From NCBI GenBank assembly GCA_036417435.1, contig CM070899.1:151294237-151358236 (forward strand): a stretch of 64,000 nt of DNA. The letters run 5' to 3'. Below are positions 1-48,599 of this stretch, in pieces (position 1 is the first letter of the stretch; each line of letters starts with the position of its first letter). The notes below the pieces were generated by a model, which ran no database searches, was not told the DNA's origin, and was given only the letters and a program-made list of their open reading frames with translations. The stretch comes from Inia geoffrensis (taxonomy: Eukaryota; Chordata; Mammalia; Artiodactyla; Iniidae). Made by a program: the position numbers and the translations under genes.

Positions 1-2
1 GC

Positions 3-37853
<37,851 letters not shown>

Positions 37854-38110
37854 CAGGGCTGCCGCCCTGGGCTCTCTGAAAAGGTTGGCAGCAGGCAGGC
37901 TTTGCCCTGGAATGCTGTGAGGTCAAGAGACACAGTGACAAAGGGCTGCAGCTCATTAGGCCTAAGGGGCCTAGCCTTGCAGTCTGGGACCTCTGCAGAG
38001 CCAGCAAGGGGAGAGGCCCAGTTTGGGTGGCCTTCAACCACTAAGCCACTTGTTGGAATCCTCAGGCGGGCAGATGTGTCACCTAAATAAACAGCGATAT
38101 TGTCTCCAGA
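37854..38110 (+). other. WDR93: WDR93 3' UTR
   Basis: Non-coding sequence after the stop, up to about 20 nt past AATAAA at 38086. The cleavage point is inferred. Confidence 0.65.
38086..38091 (+). terminator. WDR93: Polyadenylation signal of WDR93
   Basis: A canonical AATAAA hexamer 233 nt after the stop codon, the first good one on this strand after the terminal exon. Confidence 0.7.
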
Positions 38111-39330
38111 CTCCAAAGCTACTGTGGTGTGTAACCTTCATTCCCACCCAGTCCAGACCCCCAGCAGGGCCCAGGCAATGATGTCAGCCAGAGTCCCAGG
38201 CCTTGTGAGGACCACTTGCCTCATAGGACCAGGAGACACTTTGTTCAAAGGAGCAAGACACCCAGTCCACCACAGCTACTGTGTGGCCTCCTTTTCTCTC
38301 CGCCTACTTCTTTTCCCTCTCTTTGCTGTCTCATAACCTTATGGAATCAGTTTGGAGAGGCTGAGGCTCAGAGAGGTTGAGTGACTGCCTGAGGTCACAC
38401 AGGTATGAGAGGCAAAGTAGGGGCAGGTGAGGAGGCAGGCAGGAACTGTGCCACTACTGCCTCTTGCCTTCTGGTCTGGGAACCCTAGAGGAGGCTGGGG
38501 GACCTGGGGGCACAGGAAGAGGGCGGAGAAGTGCCTTTTTCTTTTCTAGAAACTGCCTTTCCCAGGAAAACTGGGTGGAGGAGTCCCCCGCAGCTCGAGG
38601 CCTACATCTGCCTCTCCGAGGACACCGTGTGGTATCTTTGAGAACTGCAAGTGGTTAGTGCCTCCGGCCCTCTCCCAAGACTGCCCACCAAGGCCAAACG
38701 CTTGCTTGCCCTGTTTTGTGACTACAGTTGCTTTTGTATCCCCATCCACCTTCTCCCCTGGGTCACACACACTCTTTGTTGGCACGACACCGCCCTCATG
38801 GTGCTGATACCGACTATAGCTGAATGTCCCCTGGATGAAGAGGTCCCCGCCTGAGACACTCTGCCCCTTGCCCTCCCCCGGATGGGAATGAAAACACAGC
38901 AGCAAAAGCAACTTTCTCCAACAATCCTTTTCCACAGTAGGCACGGTGGCAGCTCTCTCTAAGATAAGGAAGGAAAACTTAGGATGATAGTCTCAGCCTT
39001 ACATGCCACCTAAATGTGACGGGGAACTAACATTTACGGGGCATCTGCCGTGGTCTGTGTATTTTTCATATAAGCCTTGTGAAATGTAGATATCATTACC
39101 CCCATTTTACATGAGAGGGAAATTGATACTCAGGTTACACAGCTTGGAACAGCCTGTATCAAATCCTGATGGACTTTTTCAACAGTAAGTGTCAGAAACC
39201 CACCTCAAACTAACTTTAGCAACAAGGGGAATTTGTTGGCTCATGTAGTGTAAAAGTCCAGGCGTAATGCTTTCCATGTGGCTGGACCCCGGTGTTGGAT
39301 AAGTGCAGGAATCCTTCTCCGCCTCTCAGG
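38111..39330. other. Intergenic sequence between WDR93 and MESP1
   Basis: MIR-like fragments at about 38345-38410 and 39010-39170 (CCCCCATTTTACATGAGAGG). Otherwise nothing recognised. Confidence 0.45.
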
Positions 39331-39541
39331 TTTTTTTTTTTGTTTTTTTGCGGTATGCGGGCCTCTCACTGCTGTGGACTCTCCCGCTACGCAGCACAGG
39401 CTCCGGACGCACAGGCTCAGCAGCCATGGCTCACGGGCCCAGCCGCTCCACGGCATGTGGGATCTTCCCCGGCCGGGGCACAAACCCACGTCCCCTGCAT
39501 CAGCAGGCGGACTCTCAACCATTGAGCCACCAGAGAAGTCC
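39331..39541 (-). mobile_element. CHR-type SINE (short GC-rich subfamily), antisense
   Basis: From TTTTTTTGCGGTATGCGGGC to GAGCCACCAGAGAAGTCC, with GCCTCTCAG repeated on both sides as target duplication. Confidence 0.9.
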
Positions 39542-41570
39542 TGCCTCTCAGTTTTGACTCCCTTTCCAGGTAGGCCCTCTGCTTGGGCGGCACCACGGCC
39601 ACCAACAGCGCCCACAGTGAGTGTCCCTTTCTCGATGGTTCCAGCAAAGTCCTGAGCCTGCTCCTCACCCGCCTGCATGTGGTCACATCCCTGAACCACT
39701 CACCGTGACGACCTCGCCAGCCTGCGCACATGCCCATCCCTGGAGGGGCATGGAGGTCATGGCCACCCAAACTAAGGAAGGGGGAGCTGTCTGGAGAAAA
39801 GATAATGACAGGCCGCAAGGGACAAAGGCAGGAGGGATGCTGAACAGGCCGAGACAACGGAGGTGCCCTGTCCACCCTTTCCAAAGTCACATGCAGCCAA
39901 CACCAGGCCACCTCCTCATTTCCTAGTGTGCGTGGGAGGAGCAAGGAGGGCTGGGCCATTCACAGGGAGCCTTAGGTGCTGGGGCCCACAGAGGGAGGAA
40001 GAAGGACCAGGGCTGGCAAAGTGCCAGAAGATGGGCAGAAGAGGCCCAGGTGGCACTAGGCTGGGGATCCAGGGCACTAGCGCTGGTGCACCACTGGGGC
40101 TGTGCCAGTGGCCCCCAAAGAGGTCCTTGCCCACTGGGAGAATGGGCCCCTTAGAAGCAGCACCAAGAAGCTTGGGTCTTCTCAGGGGAGTGTTGGGACT
40201 AGGGTGAGGCAAATGAGTGCCTGGGGTACAAAGCTGAGGAGGCACTTACCCTCAGCGTTGTGCAAATGCAGGGTCTGCCCCGGGGGAGAGTGGGGTAGTG
40301 GACAAAGTGGCCCTGGCCTCGCCCTGGGATAAACAGGGGCTTTGCAGTTAGGGCTCGCTTCCCACCCCAGCCCTGTGCCAGCCTGGTTCTCCAGGTAGGG
40401 GGTGTTTCAGAATCCTGGGGCATCCATGTGCCCCTCAGATGGACCTGTTTATTTAGCAACGCATGACCAACGCATGGCCCTCGTCCAGGTGCACCACCTG
40501 CCCACGCACGGCTGAGCCCAGCTCTCCAGCCCTGCTACCAGGACAGTCCGCCATCTGCCGATACAGACAACTCATGACCACCAGCCCTTCGCTCTGCCCC
40601 TGGGTTCATACGGTGACCCAAATGGCGTGTCCTTGAATAAGTGTTTTGCATGTCGACCAATCAGCTTAGCTGCCCCTCCTTAAAACACCGGCCCGTCCAG
40701 CATCAGCATCTACACAGTACAGCTGTCTCGACGGGAGCAACACGTGTGGTCATGCAGTGGCACGTCCCTGCTGGCAACGGCACTGGTGGCCCATGTGCTT
40801 TACGAGCTTTATTTCACACCCCCAACATGCTCACACACTTGCCTGCCAGGCTAAGGCAAAGACCGGATTTGTCGACTACCACCCACCGTTATCCCTACCC
40901 CAATAGCCGCGCACTAGCTTTGTGAAAAATTCCTTGATCTTTTTCTGTGCTCCAGCGTCCTGATCTGTAAAATAGGTACCACCTGCCCGCCTCACCTGTG
41001 GCTCTGAGGCTAAAATGACTTGAAATTGCTGCTCCATATATGTTTGTTTCTCCACCACGTGGGTTCTGACCCCTTGGGCTTCGAAGGTGGAAAGCAGGGC
41101 AGCACTGTTGACTGGCAGCGACCAGCGTGCCAGCGGATCCGCAGGCCAGGCCTTTGATACCATCCTCCCCCTCCTCCCACTTCTAGAAGGACGGTGCCCA
41201 GACCGCTCTGGACCAGCCCCAGGTGAGGTGAGGCACCACCCAGCACCCTCTGTCCTTGCTCAGCTGTCGCAAAGGCAGTGCACCATCGGGGAAGCACTCA
41301 GGCAGACCCTAGAGTCACACCCGCGTCCCAGTCCCAGCGCTGCCCCTGAATATCCGCACGGGCGTGTTAGTTAGCCTCTTCCTTCCCTAACTGCCCATCC
41401 TCAAGATGGCCCTGCTAACTGGGGTTAGCTCACAGGTTAGCAGAGAACTGAGAGCGAGCACTCGCCCAGGGCTCACCTACCTGGACGCTGCTTGGTGCTC
41501 CTCCCGCTGGGTGTGAGTGCAGCCAGCCCAGGAAGGGGGTGGGGGCGTGGGAGTGGTGGGAGGCGCCCTC
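39542..41570. other. Intergenic, CHR SINE-free, no gene recognised
   Basis: GC-rich unique-looking sequence. Open frames on both strands have no splice, start or family support. Confidence 0.4.
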
Positions 41571-41590
41571 TTCCCATCTCCAGACCTCTC

Positions 41591-41760
41591 TTATTAACAG
41601 GGACGTGCTAATGAAAATTCACACCCAGGTGCTAATAAACAGTGGGCCGCTCCTGGGCTCGGAGAGCGAGGGGAGGCTCTCCGCAGGGGAGGGGGCTGGT
41701 CGATGAGCCCCACTTATCTGTGAAAAGACTTGCTAATAACTTTAATTCCCCGTCCTAAAC
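41591..41760. promoter_or_regulatory. Candidate cis-regulatory block with repeated TGCTAAT
   Basis: TGCTAAT occurs at 41606, 41630 and 41731. Also present are a T-box-like TTCACACC (41618), AATAAACA (fork-head-like), and a GATA site CTTATCTG (41713). The block is AT-rich between GC-rich flanks, about 2 kb past the 3' end of MESP1. Function is inferred from motif density only. Confidence 0.35.
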
Positions 41761-42059
41761 CACCCGGCCTTTGCCATGTAAATAGATTTTCTAAACTGGG
41801 CTGGGTCCTGGAAAAGACTTCTCGTTCTGCTCCTTAGGGCTCTGGGAGGGGAGAGCGCGTTGGGGGCGGAGGTGCGGGAAAGGGGGCGGATCAGCGAAGG
41901 TGTGAGGTCCCGCCCCCCTGCAGGGCCTCTGCTTTTGGATCGCACTCTCTGCAGCCAAACGCTGGCCAGGGTGCGTCTGGGCTTCTGAATTATACACAGT
42001 GAGCCCCCCACCCCACTCTGAATCACTGCCCCTCCTGGCCTGGGCCAGAGCACTGGAAA

Positions 42060-42510
42060 TGATCTCCAAACTGGTTTCAAAACAAACCTATCAATATCAA
42101 TGGATAAATAAACTGTGGTATATCCATACAATGGAATAGTATTGAGCAATAAAGAGAAACAAAGTACCGATACATGAGAAAATATGATACTAAGTGAAAG
42201 AAGCAAGATGCAAAAGGCCTCATGTTATACAATTCCATTCATACTAAATGTCCAGAACAGGCAAATCTATAGAGATAGAAAGCAGATGAGCTGGCTGGGG
42301 TGGGGAGTGGGGGAACGGAATCATGGGGCATCACTGTCAATGGTTACAGGGTCTCTTTTGGGGGGGTGATGAAAATGACCCAAAATTAGACAGTGGTGAT
42401 GGTTACATAACTGTATGAATATACCAAAACCATTGAATTATGTACTTTAAAAGAGTGAATTTTATGGTACATAAATTATATCTCAATAAAGCTCTTATAA
42501 AAAATGCCAA
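42060..42510 (+). mobile_element. Old L1 3' fragment
   Basis: Typical L1 3' text: TATCCATACAATGGAATAGT, GATACTAAGTGAAAGAAGC, TGTACTTTAAAAGAGTGAAT and TATATCTCAATAAAGCT. Confidence 0.75.
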
Positions 42511-43430
42511 GGCCAGTATTTCAAAGATGCTTGAGCAGGGCAGAGGGGAAGAACTGAGTATCCACAGATGGCTGAGGAACCCTCGGACAGAGAGGCTACA
42601 CTCCCTTAACCCACCTCACCACCCCCCAGGCTTGACTGCTCACTGCTGACTGAGGCCAGGCTCCTTCAGGGCTCAAGGCTCCCCCTTCCCCACACAGCAC
42701 TTCCCTAACCTGAATCCAAGCCTGGTTCCAGGTCAGCTCTGTGGATTTGGATGCAACCAATGGACCTCTCATCTCACCCTAGCCAGGCCTCTGGGAGGTC
42801 ACAGTTACTTAAACTTGGGGCTGACCACTGATATTATTTCATGTCTCTAAACCACATAGGAGAAAAACCAGAGTGAAGGGAGATGGGAAAATCCCAGGGT
42901 CCAGGCCTAACGCTCCAGCACAAGGGGAATAAGGACTTGGGACACATGCAATGAGCCCTTGGAGCTGGTGTCCCCTCAGACCCCAGAATGAATGGAGCTG
43001 GCAAAACCCTACCAGAGCTGAGAGCCCGGATTCTGAAGTCATACCTAGGCTTGAGTGCTGACCCTTGGCTTATCCTTCTGCAAAATGATTACTTAGGTAT
43101 GAAATGTGTAAAGGACCTGGTGCACAGTAAGTACGCACTAATGGAAATGCATTTTCTACAGAGATACTTGGTTTTATTCAGCTCCCCACCAGATTCAAAG
43201 AAAAGATGGACAGACTCCGCTCGCTGCCACTTTCTCCATAGAATCTCCTCCCCCCTCAGGCTAACCCATCTGTAACAGGAGGTGCTAAGCCAGGGCTGGG
43301 GAAAAGGAGGAAGGGGTCTGAGCCCGTGTGCTTTGGGGGCTGAAGACTGCAAGAAACCCTCCCAACTCTCCCACGTCCTTTGCAGGAGAAGAAGGGAGCT
43401 TTGTGCCCCTGTAGAGAAAGAAGAACTTGC
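42511..43430. other. Intergenic downstream of MESP1
   Basis: No gene or family-assigned repeat recognised. A MIR-like trace is possible at 43020-43140 (AAATGTGTAAAGGACCTGGT). Confidence 0.4.
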
Positions 43431-43436
43431 CAAGTG

Positions 43437-43724
43437 ACACCAGCACAAAATTTATTCACAAATAAATAAACACGTACTAGGCAGAGCCTCCTGCCTGCCT
43501 CAAAGTGTCTACTACCCTCTGGGTCCCTCCATCACGGGAGGGGTTGGGGAAGTCCGTCCTGGGTGGGGACAGGCTCTCCCTTTCAGCAATGCCCATGCCA
43601 GTATCGCCAGTGCCCTCTTCCAGGAAAGGGAGTCTAGAGCGAGACCTCTTCGAAGGCGCAGAGGCCAAAAAGGCGTCGGTGCTCACAGAACGGGGCGCCA
43701 GATGTCCGCCGTCACTTCAACTAC
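43437..43724 (-). other. MESP1: MESP1 3' UTR
   Basis: About 290 nt between the stop codon and just past the minus-strand AATAAA at 43451-43456. The exact cleavage position is inferred. Confidence 0.7.
43451..43456 (-). terminator. MESP1: Polyadenylation signal of MESP1
   Basis: TTTATT on the plus strand reads AATAAA on the minus strand, 269 nt beyond the stop codon. It is the first canonical hexamer downstream. Confidence 0.75.
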
Positions 43725-43799
43725 TCAGGCCGGCGGCCACTCCAGGGTCGAGAGGGGCATCCAGGTCTCCAGCAGGGCCAGTACGTCGCCGGGAAAGAG
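43725..43799 (-). CDS. MESP1: MESP1 exon 2 coding part
   Basis: The acceptor is a pyrimidine tract ending CTCCTCAAG. The exon encodes 24 residues, [20 protein letters not shown] then WPPA and TGA. The [11 protein letters not shown] motif is the recognised MESP1 C-terminus. The tail after LEW is shorter than I recall for human. Confidence 0.9.
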   Translation of the reverse strand, partial: LFPGDVLALLETWMPLSTLEWPPA

Positions 43800-44841
43800 C
43801 TTGAGGAGAGAGGGTACAGCGAGGCCCTCAGCGTTGGACACCGAGCGTGGGTGTCCGCCTCGCGAGCTCCACTTTCAGGGCGCCTCTGGCGGGGAGCGGG
43901 ACCCCGCCCCCTGCGTGTACTCTCCCTCCCCTCGCCGCTCGAGCGCCCGGGGCACACCAACTCTGTTGCTCCGGGGGGCGAGCAGGCGAGGCCGGGCCGT
44001 CAGTGCGGAAGCCGCACGGGGGCTGGTCCCCGCAGTGCGCGCCGGGGGGCGCGAGACAGTGGGTAGCGCCATCCACTACTGCGCCGCGCCCGGAGGGAGC
44101 TCCGCGCGGGAAGGAAGTACTAACCGGAGATGAGGGGCCTGGCTCCATCGCCGACCCTTCCGGGCACGCCGCCTCGTTGTAAAGCACCGGCGGATCGCGC
44201 GGCTCGGGCGCCGCTAGGGCTCCGGGGTAGGCGGGCGGGGACCCCCAGGACACCACGGCGCTGGCGGCTGAGCCCAGATCTGGGCCGCACGCCTGTGCCT
44301 GAGTCTGCATCTGCGTCTGCGCCTGCGCGGGGCCGCCGTCGGGGCACAGCGGGCAGCCTCGAGGGAGCACCGCGTCGCTGTGCCGCCGGCGCCGGCGCTG
44401 CAGGCTCTCCTCGCTGAGGCCCAGCACGGCCGACAGGTGGCCGATGTAGCGGATGGCCAGGCGCAGCGTCTCGATCTTCGTCAGGCTCTGGCCAGCGGGC
44501 GCCACGGACGGCGGCAGAAAGCGGCGCAGCTCGTGCAGGGCGCGGGCGAGCGTGCGCATGCGCAGCTTCTCGCGCTCGCTGGCGCTCTGCCGCTGCCCGC
44601 TACCTAGGCGGCTGCTGCGGGCGCCGCGCCTCCCCGCAGTCGGGGCGCGGAGGGCGGCGCTGGTGACGGGCTTCCCGGGGCTAGACACGGGGCTGCCGGC
44701 CGGGGCGCTGCCCCAGGAGTCCGGGGACGAGGCGGGCGAGCAGCCGCAGTCCCTGTTGGAGGCCGGCGGCGGCCGAGCTGGGCCCCAGCCCGCGGAGAGG
44801 ATCCAGGACTCAGAGAGCGGCGGGCACAGGGACTGGGCCAT
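43725..44841 (-). CDS. MESP1: MESP1 (mesoderm posterior bHLH transcription factor 1), two exons
   Basis: CDS is complement(44125-44841 joined to 43725-43799): 239 + 24 codons = 263 aa, close to human MESP1 (about 268). The start sits in a strong Kozak context (GCCATGG). The bHLH domain spans residues 83-141: basic region [10 protein letters not shown], helix 1 to RRFLPP, loop [11 protein letters not shown], helix 2 [18 protein letters not shown]. The Mesp-family CPLCP motif (CPXCP) follows at 163-167. The N-terminus is Pro/Ser/Ala-rich. The short second exon gives [16 protein letters not shown] and the end STLEWPPA. The donor is CCG/GTTAGT and the acceptor CTCTCTCCTCAAG. MESP1 is a nuclear E-box-binding factor that specifies cardiac and other mesoderm progenitors (known biology). 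It is divergent from MESP2, 17 kb away. Confidence 0.95.
43800..44124 (-). other. MESP1: MESP1 intron
   Basis: A 325-bp CpG-rich GT-AG intron. Because it is so GC-rich, the exon 1 frame stays open for 98 more codons before a TGA at 43828-43830. That extension has no Mesp C-terminus and is taken as intron. Confidence 0.88.
44125..44841 (-). CDS. MESP1: MESP1 exon 1 coding part (bHLH exon)
   Basis: 717 nt, phase 0 at the donor. It contains the whole bHLH and CPXCP motif, followed by a Gln/Ala repeat ([13 protein letters not shown]) longer than the equivalent in MESP2. It is extremely CpG-rich. Confidence 0.95.
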
Positions 44842-44881
44842 GGCAGCACCGGCGCGTCTGGGGGCCGGCGGCCAGCGACCG

Positions 44882-44890
44882 CTTTATCCT
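44882..44890 (-). promoter_or_regulatory. MESP1: MESP1 TATA-like box
   Basis: The minus strand reads GGATAAAGC about 41 nt upstream of the ATG. A TATA-like element this close implies a very short 5' UTR. The equivalent element in MESP2 (GATAAAAGC) sits at about the same distance from its ATG. Confidence 0.6.
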
Positions 44891-44897
44891 GAGCCCG

Positions 44898-44905
44898 AGG
44901 TGTGA
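44898..44905 (+). promoter_or_regulatory. MESP1: T-box half-site in MESP1 promoter
   Basis: AGGTGTGA is the consensus T-box half-site, located 57-64 bp upstream of the MESP1 ATG and about 8 bp upstream of the TATA-like box. Eomes/Brachyury control of Mesp1 is established; that this particular site is used is inference. Confidence 0.55.
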
Positions 44906-44959
44906 AGTGGCCCCTTCCAGGCCGCATCAGCACTTCAAAGCGGGCTCGGGGCCTGGTGG

Positions 44960-45629
44960 GGGCGGGGCTTGACCCTTTGAACCAACGGGGGGCGAAGGTG
45001 CCTGCCCGTTGGCTGCGCCAGGTTGGCCCCTCCTGGGTCCTCGCATGGGCACCTGACCCAGACACTCGGGCCTCCTGCCTGCGCCAGTGCCGGCGCTGTC
45101 CAGGGTGTTGGGCCAGCTCAGTAGGTTAAAGGAAGCGAGGTCCGGGAACTGAATGTTCAGTACGTAGGTTTGGGTCTGCCTTCACCTGTTGGGGACATTA
45201 TGCAAATTCTTAAGTTTTCTTGAATCTTCGTTTCCAGTTTGAATGATGGGAGCCTCAGGGCATAGTGCAGCCAGGTCTGTGGACTCGTATAGTGACCAGG
45301 AGTGGGGCCCTGATTCCTGCCAGAGGCCAGAGTAATCCGTTCCTGCTCTGAGGCAGGTTGGTCCTGGGTGCACCCTTCCCTGGTGGTGGTGAGTGGGAGG
45401 GACAAGGCTACCCTAGGTAAATCCAACAAGCTGGCTGAATCTGGGCAGGTTGCTGGACCGTCTGAGTGGAGGGAGAGGAAGCCTGCTGCCCTCCAGGCCA
45501 CCTTCAGCCTGGCAGGATTAAGGGCTCGGCCTGTTGCCACAGCTGCCACCACTTGCCTCTAGCTGGTATTCTGCCACTTTGGGGCAGGTATAACGGGCCT
45601 TGCCAATGAAATGTGAGTGCAAATGACAC
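44960..45629. other. Sequence upstream of MESP1
   Basis: CpG content falls away from the promoter. No repeat or gene recognised; it may hold distal promoter elements. Confidence 0.4.
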
Positions 45630-46110
45630 AGAAAAAAAGCATTTAACAAAATTCAGGGGAATTCCCTGGTGGTCCAGTGGTTAGGACTGGGCTCTCTCAC
45701 TGCTGTGTTCAATCCCTGGTCAGGGAACTAAGATCCCACAAACCACAGAGAAGCCAAGAAAAAAAGATCAGCACCCCTTCATGATAAAAATTCTCAGCAA
45801 ACTCAGACTAAAGGAGAACTTTCTCAGTCTGATGAAAAGCATCTACAAAGAAGCTACAGCTAACAGCATACTAAATAGTGAAAGGCTGAAAGATTTCCCC
45901 CTAATACTGAGAACAAAGTAAGGATGTCTGCTCCTACCCCATGCCTCTTCAACGTTGCCGGCGGTGGGGGGGGGGGGGGGCATCTAGCTTGTGCAGTAAG
46001 GAAAGAAATAAAAGGCTTACAGATTGGAAAGGAAGAAATAAAACTCTATTTATGGACATAATTGTCCACACGGGAAATCTCAGAGAATCTACTATATTGC
46101 CTGCCTGACC
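45630..46110 (+). mobile_element. L1 ORF2 fragment split by a SINE
   Basis: AGCATTTAACAAAATTCA precedes the SINE, and AGCACCCCTTCATGATAAAA with degraded ORF2 coding sequence follows. A run of 15 G (45966-45980) interrupts the L1. Confidence 0.75.
45656..45770 (+). mobile_element. Old short CHR SINE inside L1
   Basis: Head GGAATTCCCTGGTGGTCC, then GGTTAGGACTGGGCTC and GGTCAGGGAACTAAGATCCC; internally shortened. Confidence 0.8.
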
Positions 46111-47600
46111 CCTCAGGTTTGAGTTTGCACATTGTCAAAATAGCCACTTCATGCATGGATGTCTGCTCTCCAGCTAGACTGTGAAGTACCTGGTGTCTGG
46201 TATCATGTCTTCAAAAGAAGTGGTAAAAAAAAAAAATTAAAAAGAAGAAGTGGTATCTAGGGTCTCTTTCAGTGCTGGCGGTCTACTGTTTTGCATCCCC
46301 CATGGCTTCCAGTTCTGTGAGATTGATGGCTGAGCTGGTTTGTAGCAAAGAAAACCAAGTGGCTTGGTACCTTCTTCCTGGGCATCTCTGCTCACCACCT
46401 CCCCCCTCCCCTTGTCTCTTTTTTCTTCTACTGCCCTTGGCCTTTTCTAACACCCTCTATACCCTCTACCCTGCAGTCTGTCCCAGCAGCCCCAGATGCT
46501 TATGCCCATGGTCACATCCAGGACAGGCAATGCCAACCCACAATTGGGGAAAAGGGGAGGAGCCCACTCCATGGGCACATGCCATGGGACCCTGTGAGAG
46601 CCTGGCCTAGGCCTGCAGCTGTCATCAGGGTCTGCCCCTTCTGGACCCTGGCCGATGGATGCCTTCCTGGGGTTCCATAGCCAAGCCAAGAACCTGGCAT
46701 TAGAGCCCAGTGATGGTCCCTTTGATCCCCTGGACCAGAGCTAACAAATGGTGAGAATTGGTTGTGCACCCAAGCAGGGGGAGGTGCAGCCTAAAAGCTG
46801 GACAGGCAGGAGGGGTGGGATCTCAGAGGGCTCTGGGCATTCTGTTGCCAACCTCTGAATGTCAAAAAATTCCTCCAATTCCCACATGATTCTGATTTCC
46901 ACTTTGTAGCTAATAATTGAGAAAACTCAGAATGACCAAAAACTCCTAGACAATCAGCCACCCTTTTGTTATATTGTTACACATTTGAAAATATAATACA
47001 CGCACGTGATTAAAAGTTGAACAAGTACAGAGGGTATAACAAATCTCTCCTATTCTCTGTCTGAGGCCTCCAATTCCCGGTCCAGAGGAAACCACCATTC
47101 CTGGTTTGTGGGCAGCAATGCTCTGAAGTGAAGTTTTATTAAGTACAAGATCAACTAGACATTCTTTAAACAAGAGGCCATATGTGTGGGAGGCAGACTG
47201 TTTATCCTGAAAACACAGCTCTGGCCCCTGAGGATTCTCAGATCTGGGACCGAACTGTTAACATTCATTGCTCACTTACATGGGAGCCACTGAGAGATCT
47301 GGAACAGGAGAGAAACGCCATGAGAGAGGGTTAAAAAGACCCAGGTGTGTCTGTGGAGGCAAAGAACTCACAAAAATGGCATGAGAGGCAGGGCAGATGG
47401 GAGGGTTTCACCCCCAACCCCAGTCCTTCAGTCTCCAGCCCTTTGGCTGACAAACTGGATGTGCCACGTGGGAGTCCCTCCCTTTCCTGTTGCCTCTGAG
47501 TCTTGGGGCCCAGAGTGTACAAGGGCTGTGGTCAGTGGGCCTGATGAAGCCAAGTGGGGGCAAAGGGGGGACCCCCAACCTAGATCCTGGGCTCTACCCC
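46111..47600. other. MESP1-MESP2 spacer, no gene recognised
   Basis: Largely unique-looking sequence with an old AT-rich repeat-like part at about 46850-47180. No CHR SINE. An AGGTGTGT T-box-like half-site lies at 47342. Confidence 0.4.
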
Positions 47601-47632
47601 CTCCCGTCAGCCTCGCCCCCATGCCTCTCTCA

Positions 47633-48091
47633 CCTTTGATCTCCTTATCGCCAGCCTCTCCGGTGGCTTCATTAGGGAGCTGCCCCAGTTAATGAGTTCT
47701 CCGGGCGGCAGGGCCCACACGCCCTCCTGCTGGGGTGAGGACTTCACACCTCTGGGGCCTGTGTTTTGACAAGTGCCGGAGCCAGTGGCTCTTGCTCCCC
47801 TGGCCCGAGCCTGCCGTCGCCTGCCAACGTGTAAGGCTGGGAAATGAGGCCTTGGGGCAGCCCCACCGAGCGGAGGTGAGAGTTCAGTCGGGGTCCTTGG
47901 CCAGGGTGGGGGCAGGCAGGACAGGGCAGCACCCTTTCAGGCTGGGGCCCCCGTCTCAGCCTTCCCGCTAGGAACCAGCCGGCTTCCTCAGGCCAAGCCT
48001 GGGTCCTGGGCGCTCTCCCCCTCCCACCTCCCAGCCTCAGCGCCCTCATTTTCCTGGCCAGGCCCTCTGACATAGGAGTGCTAATCAAAGG
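47633..48091. promoter_or_regulatory. Candidate regulatory block with two TCF/LEF-type sites
   Basis: CCTTTGATC at 47633-47641 and ATCAAAGG at 48084-48091 are TCF/LEF consensus sequences in opposite orientation. CTTATCGCC (GATA-like), GTTAATGAG (homeodomain-like) and a TGCTAAT (48079) are in the same block. It lies in the CHR SINE-free spacer 3 kb upstream of MESP1. Confidence 0.35.
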
Positions 48092-48599
48092 TGCAATGTC
48101 AGTACTGCCCTTGCAGCCCCTAATCCCCATCCCCTCGGGAGCCAGAGGCCCCAGGAGAAGGAAGCAGCTCTCTGCTACCGCCAGCCTGTTTGGCATCAGC
48201 AGGCGCACCTCCTGGGAAGCTCCTAATTTGGGTGTTTCCTATTGCCAGGGATCTTCCCGCCACACCTCGGCACCAGCCTGAGAGGCAAGCTCTTTCAGGG
48301 GAGCGATTGTTATTCATGAAATCCCCACCTTTAGACAGCCTAGGACACCCCTCTGGGGTGTGGCCAGTGTGGCTTAGAAAAGAACCCCTACCCTGCCATG
48401 TACCACTTGTGTCACTTGGGTAACTCACTCTCCATCTCTGGGCCCCAGCCTCTGCTTCTGTGCCATGAGTAATACCTACTGTGCTGACGTGATGTGGGTG
48501 TCATTGCCTTTCTTTGTAGTTAAAGACACGGAGGAGCAGAGCGGTGGTCCTATGTCACATGGCTAGTAGGGGCAGAGCTGGGATCCATTTGGCTCTGGC

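Larger units (their letters stand above)
43700..44960. promoter_or_regulatory. CpG island over MESP1
   Basis: Dense CpG dinucleotides throughout exon 1, the intron and the proximal promoter, in contrast to the CpG-depleted flanks. The limits are estimated by eye. Confidence 0.8.

Noticed and set aside
38556..38654. Exon-like segment after TTTTTCTTTTCTAG and before GTTAGT downstream of WDR93
   Set aside because: WDR93 already ends with a stop and poly-A signal at 38.1 kb. The segment has no recognisable protein and no partner exon.
43828..44124. MESP1 frame open beyond the exon 1 donor, giving a 337-codon reading frame
   Set aside because: The extension is arginine/alanine/proline-rich GC-driven sequence without the Mesp C-terminus. 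A proper donor and an in-phase exon 2 with [11 protein letters not shown] exist.
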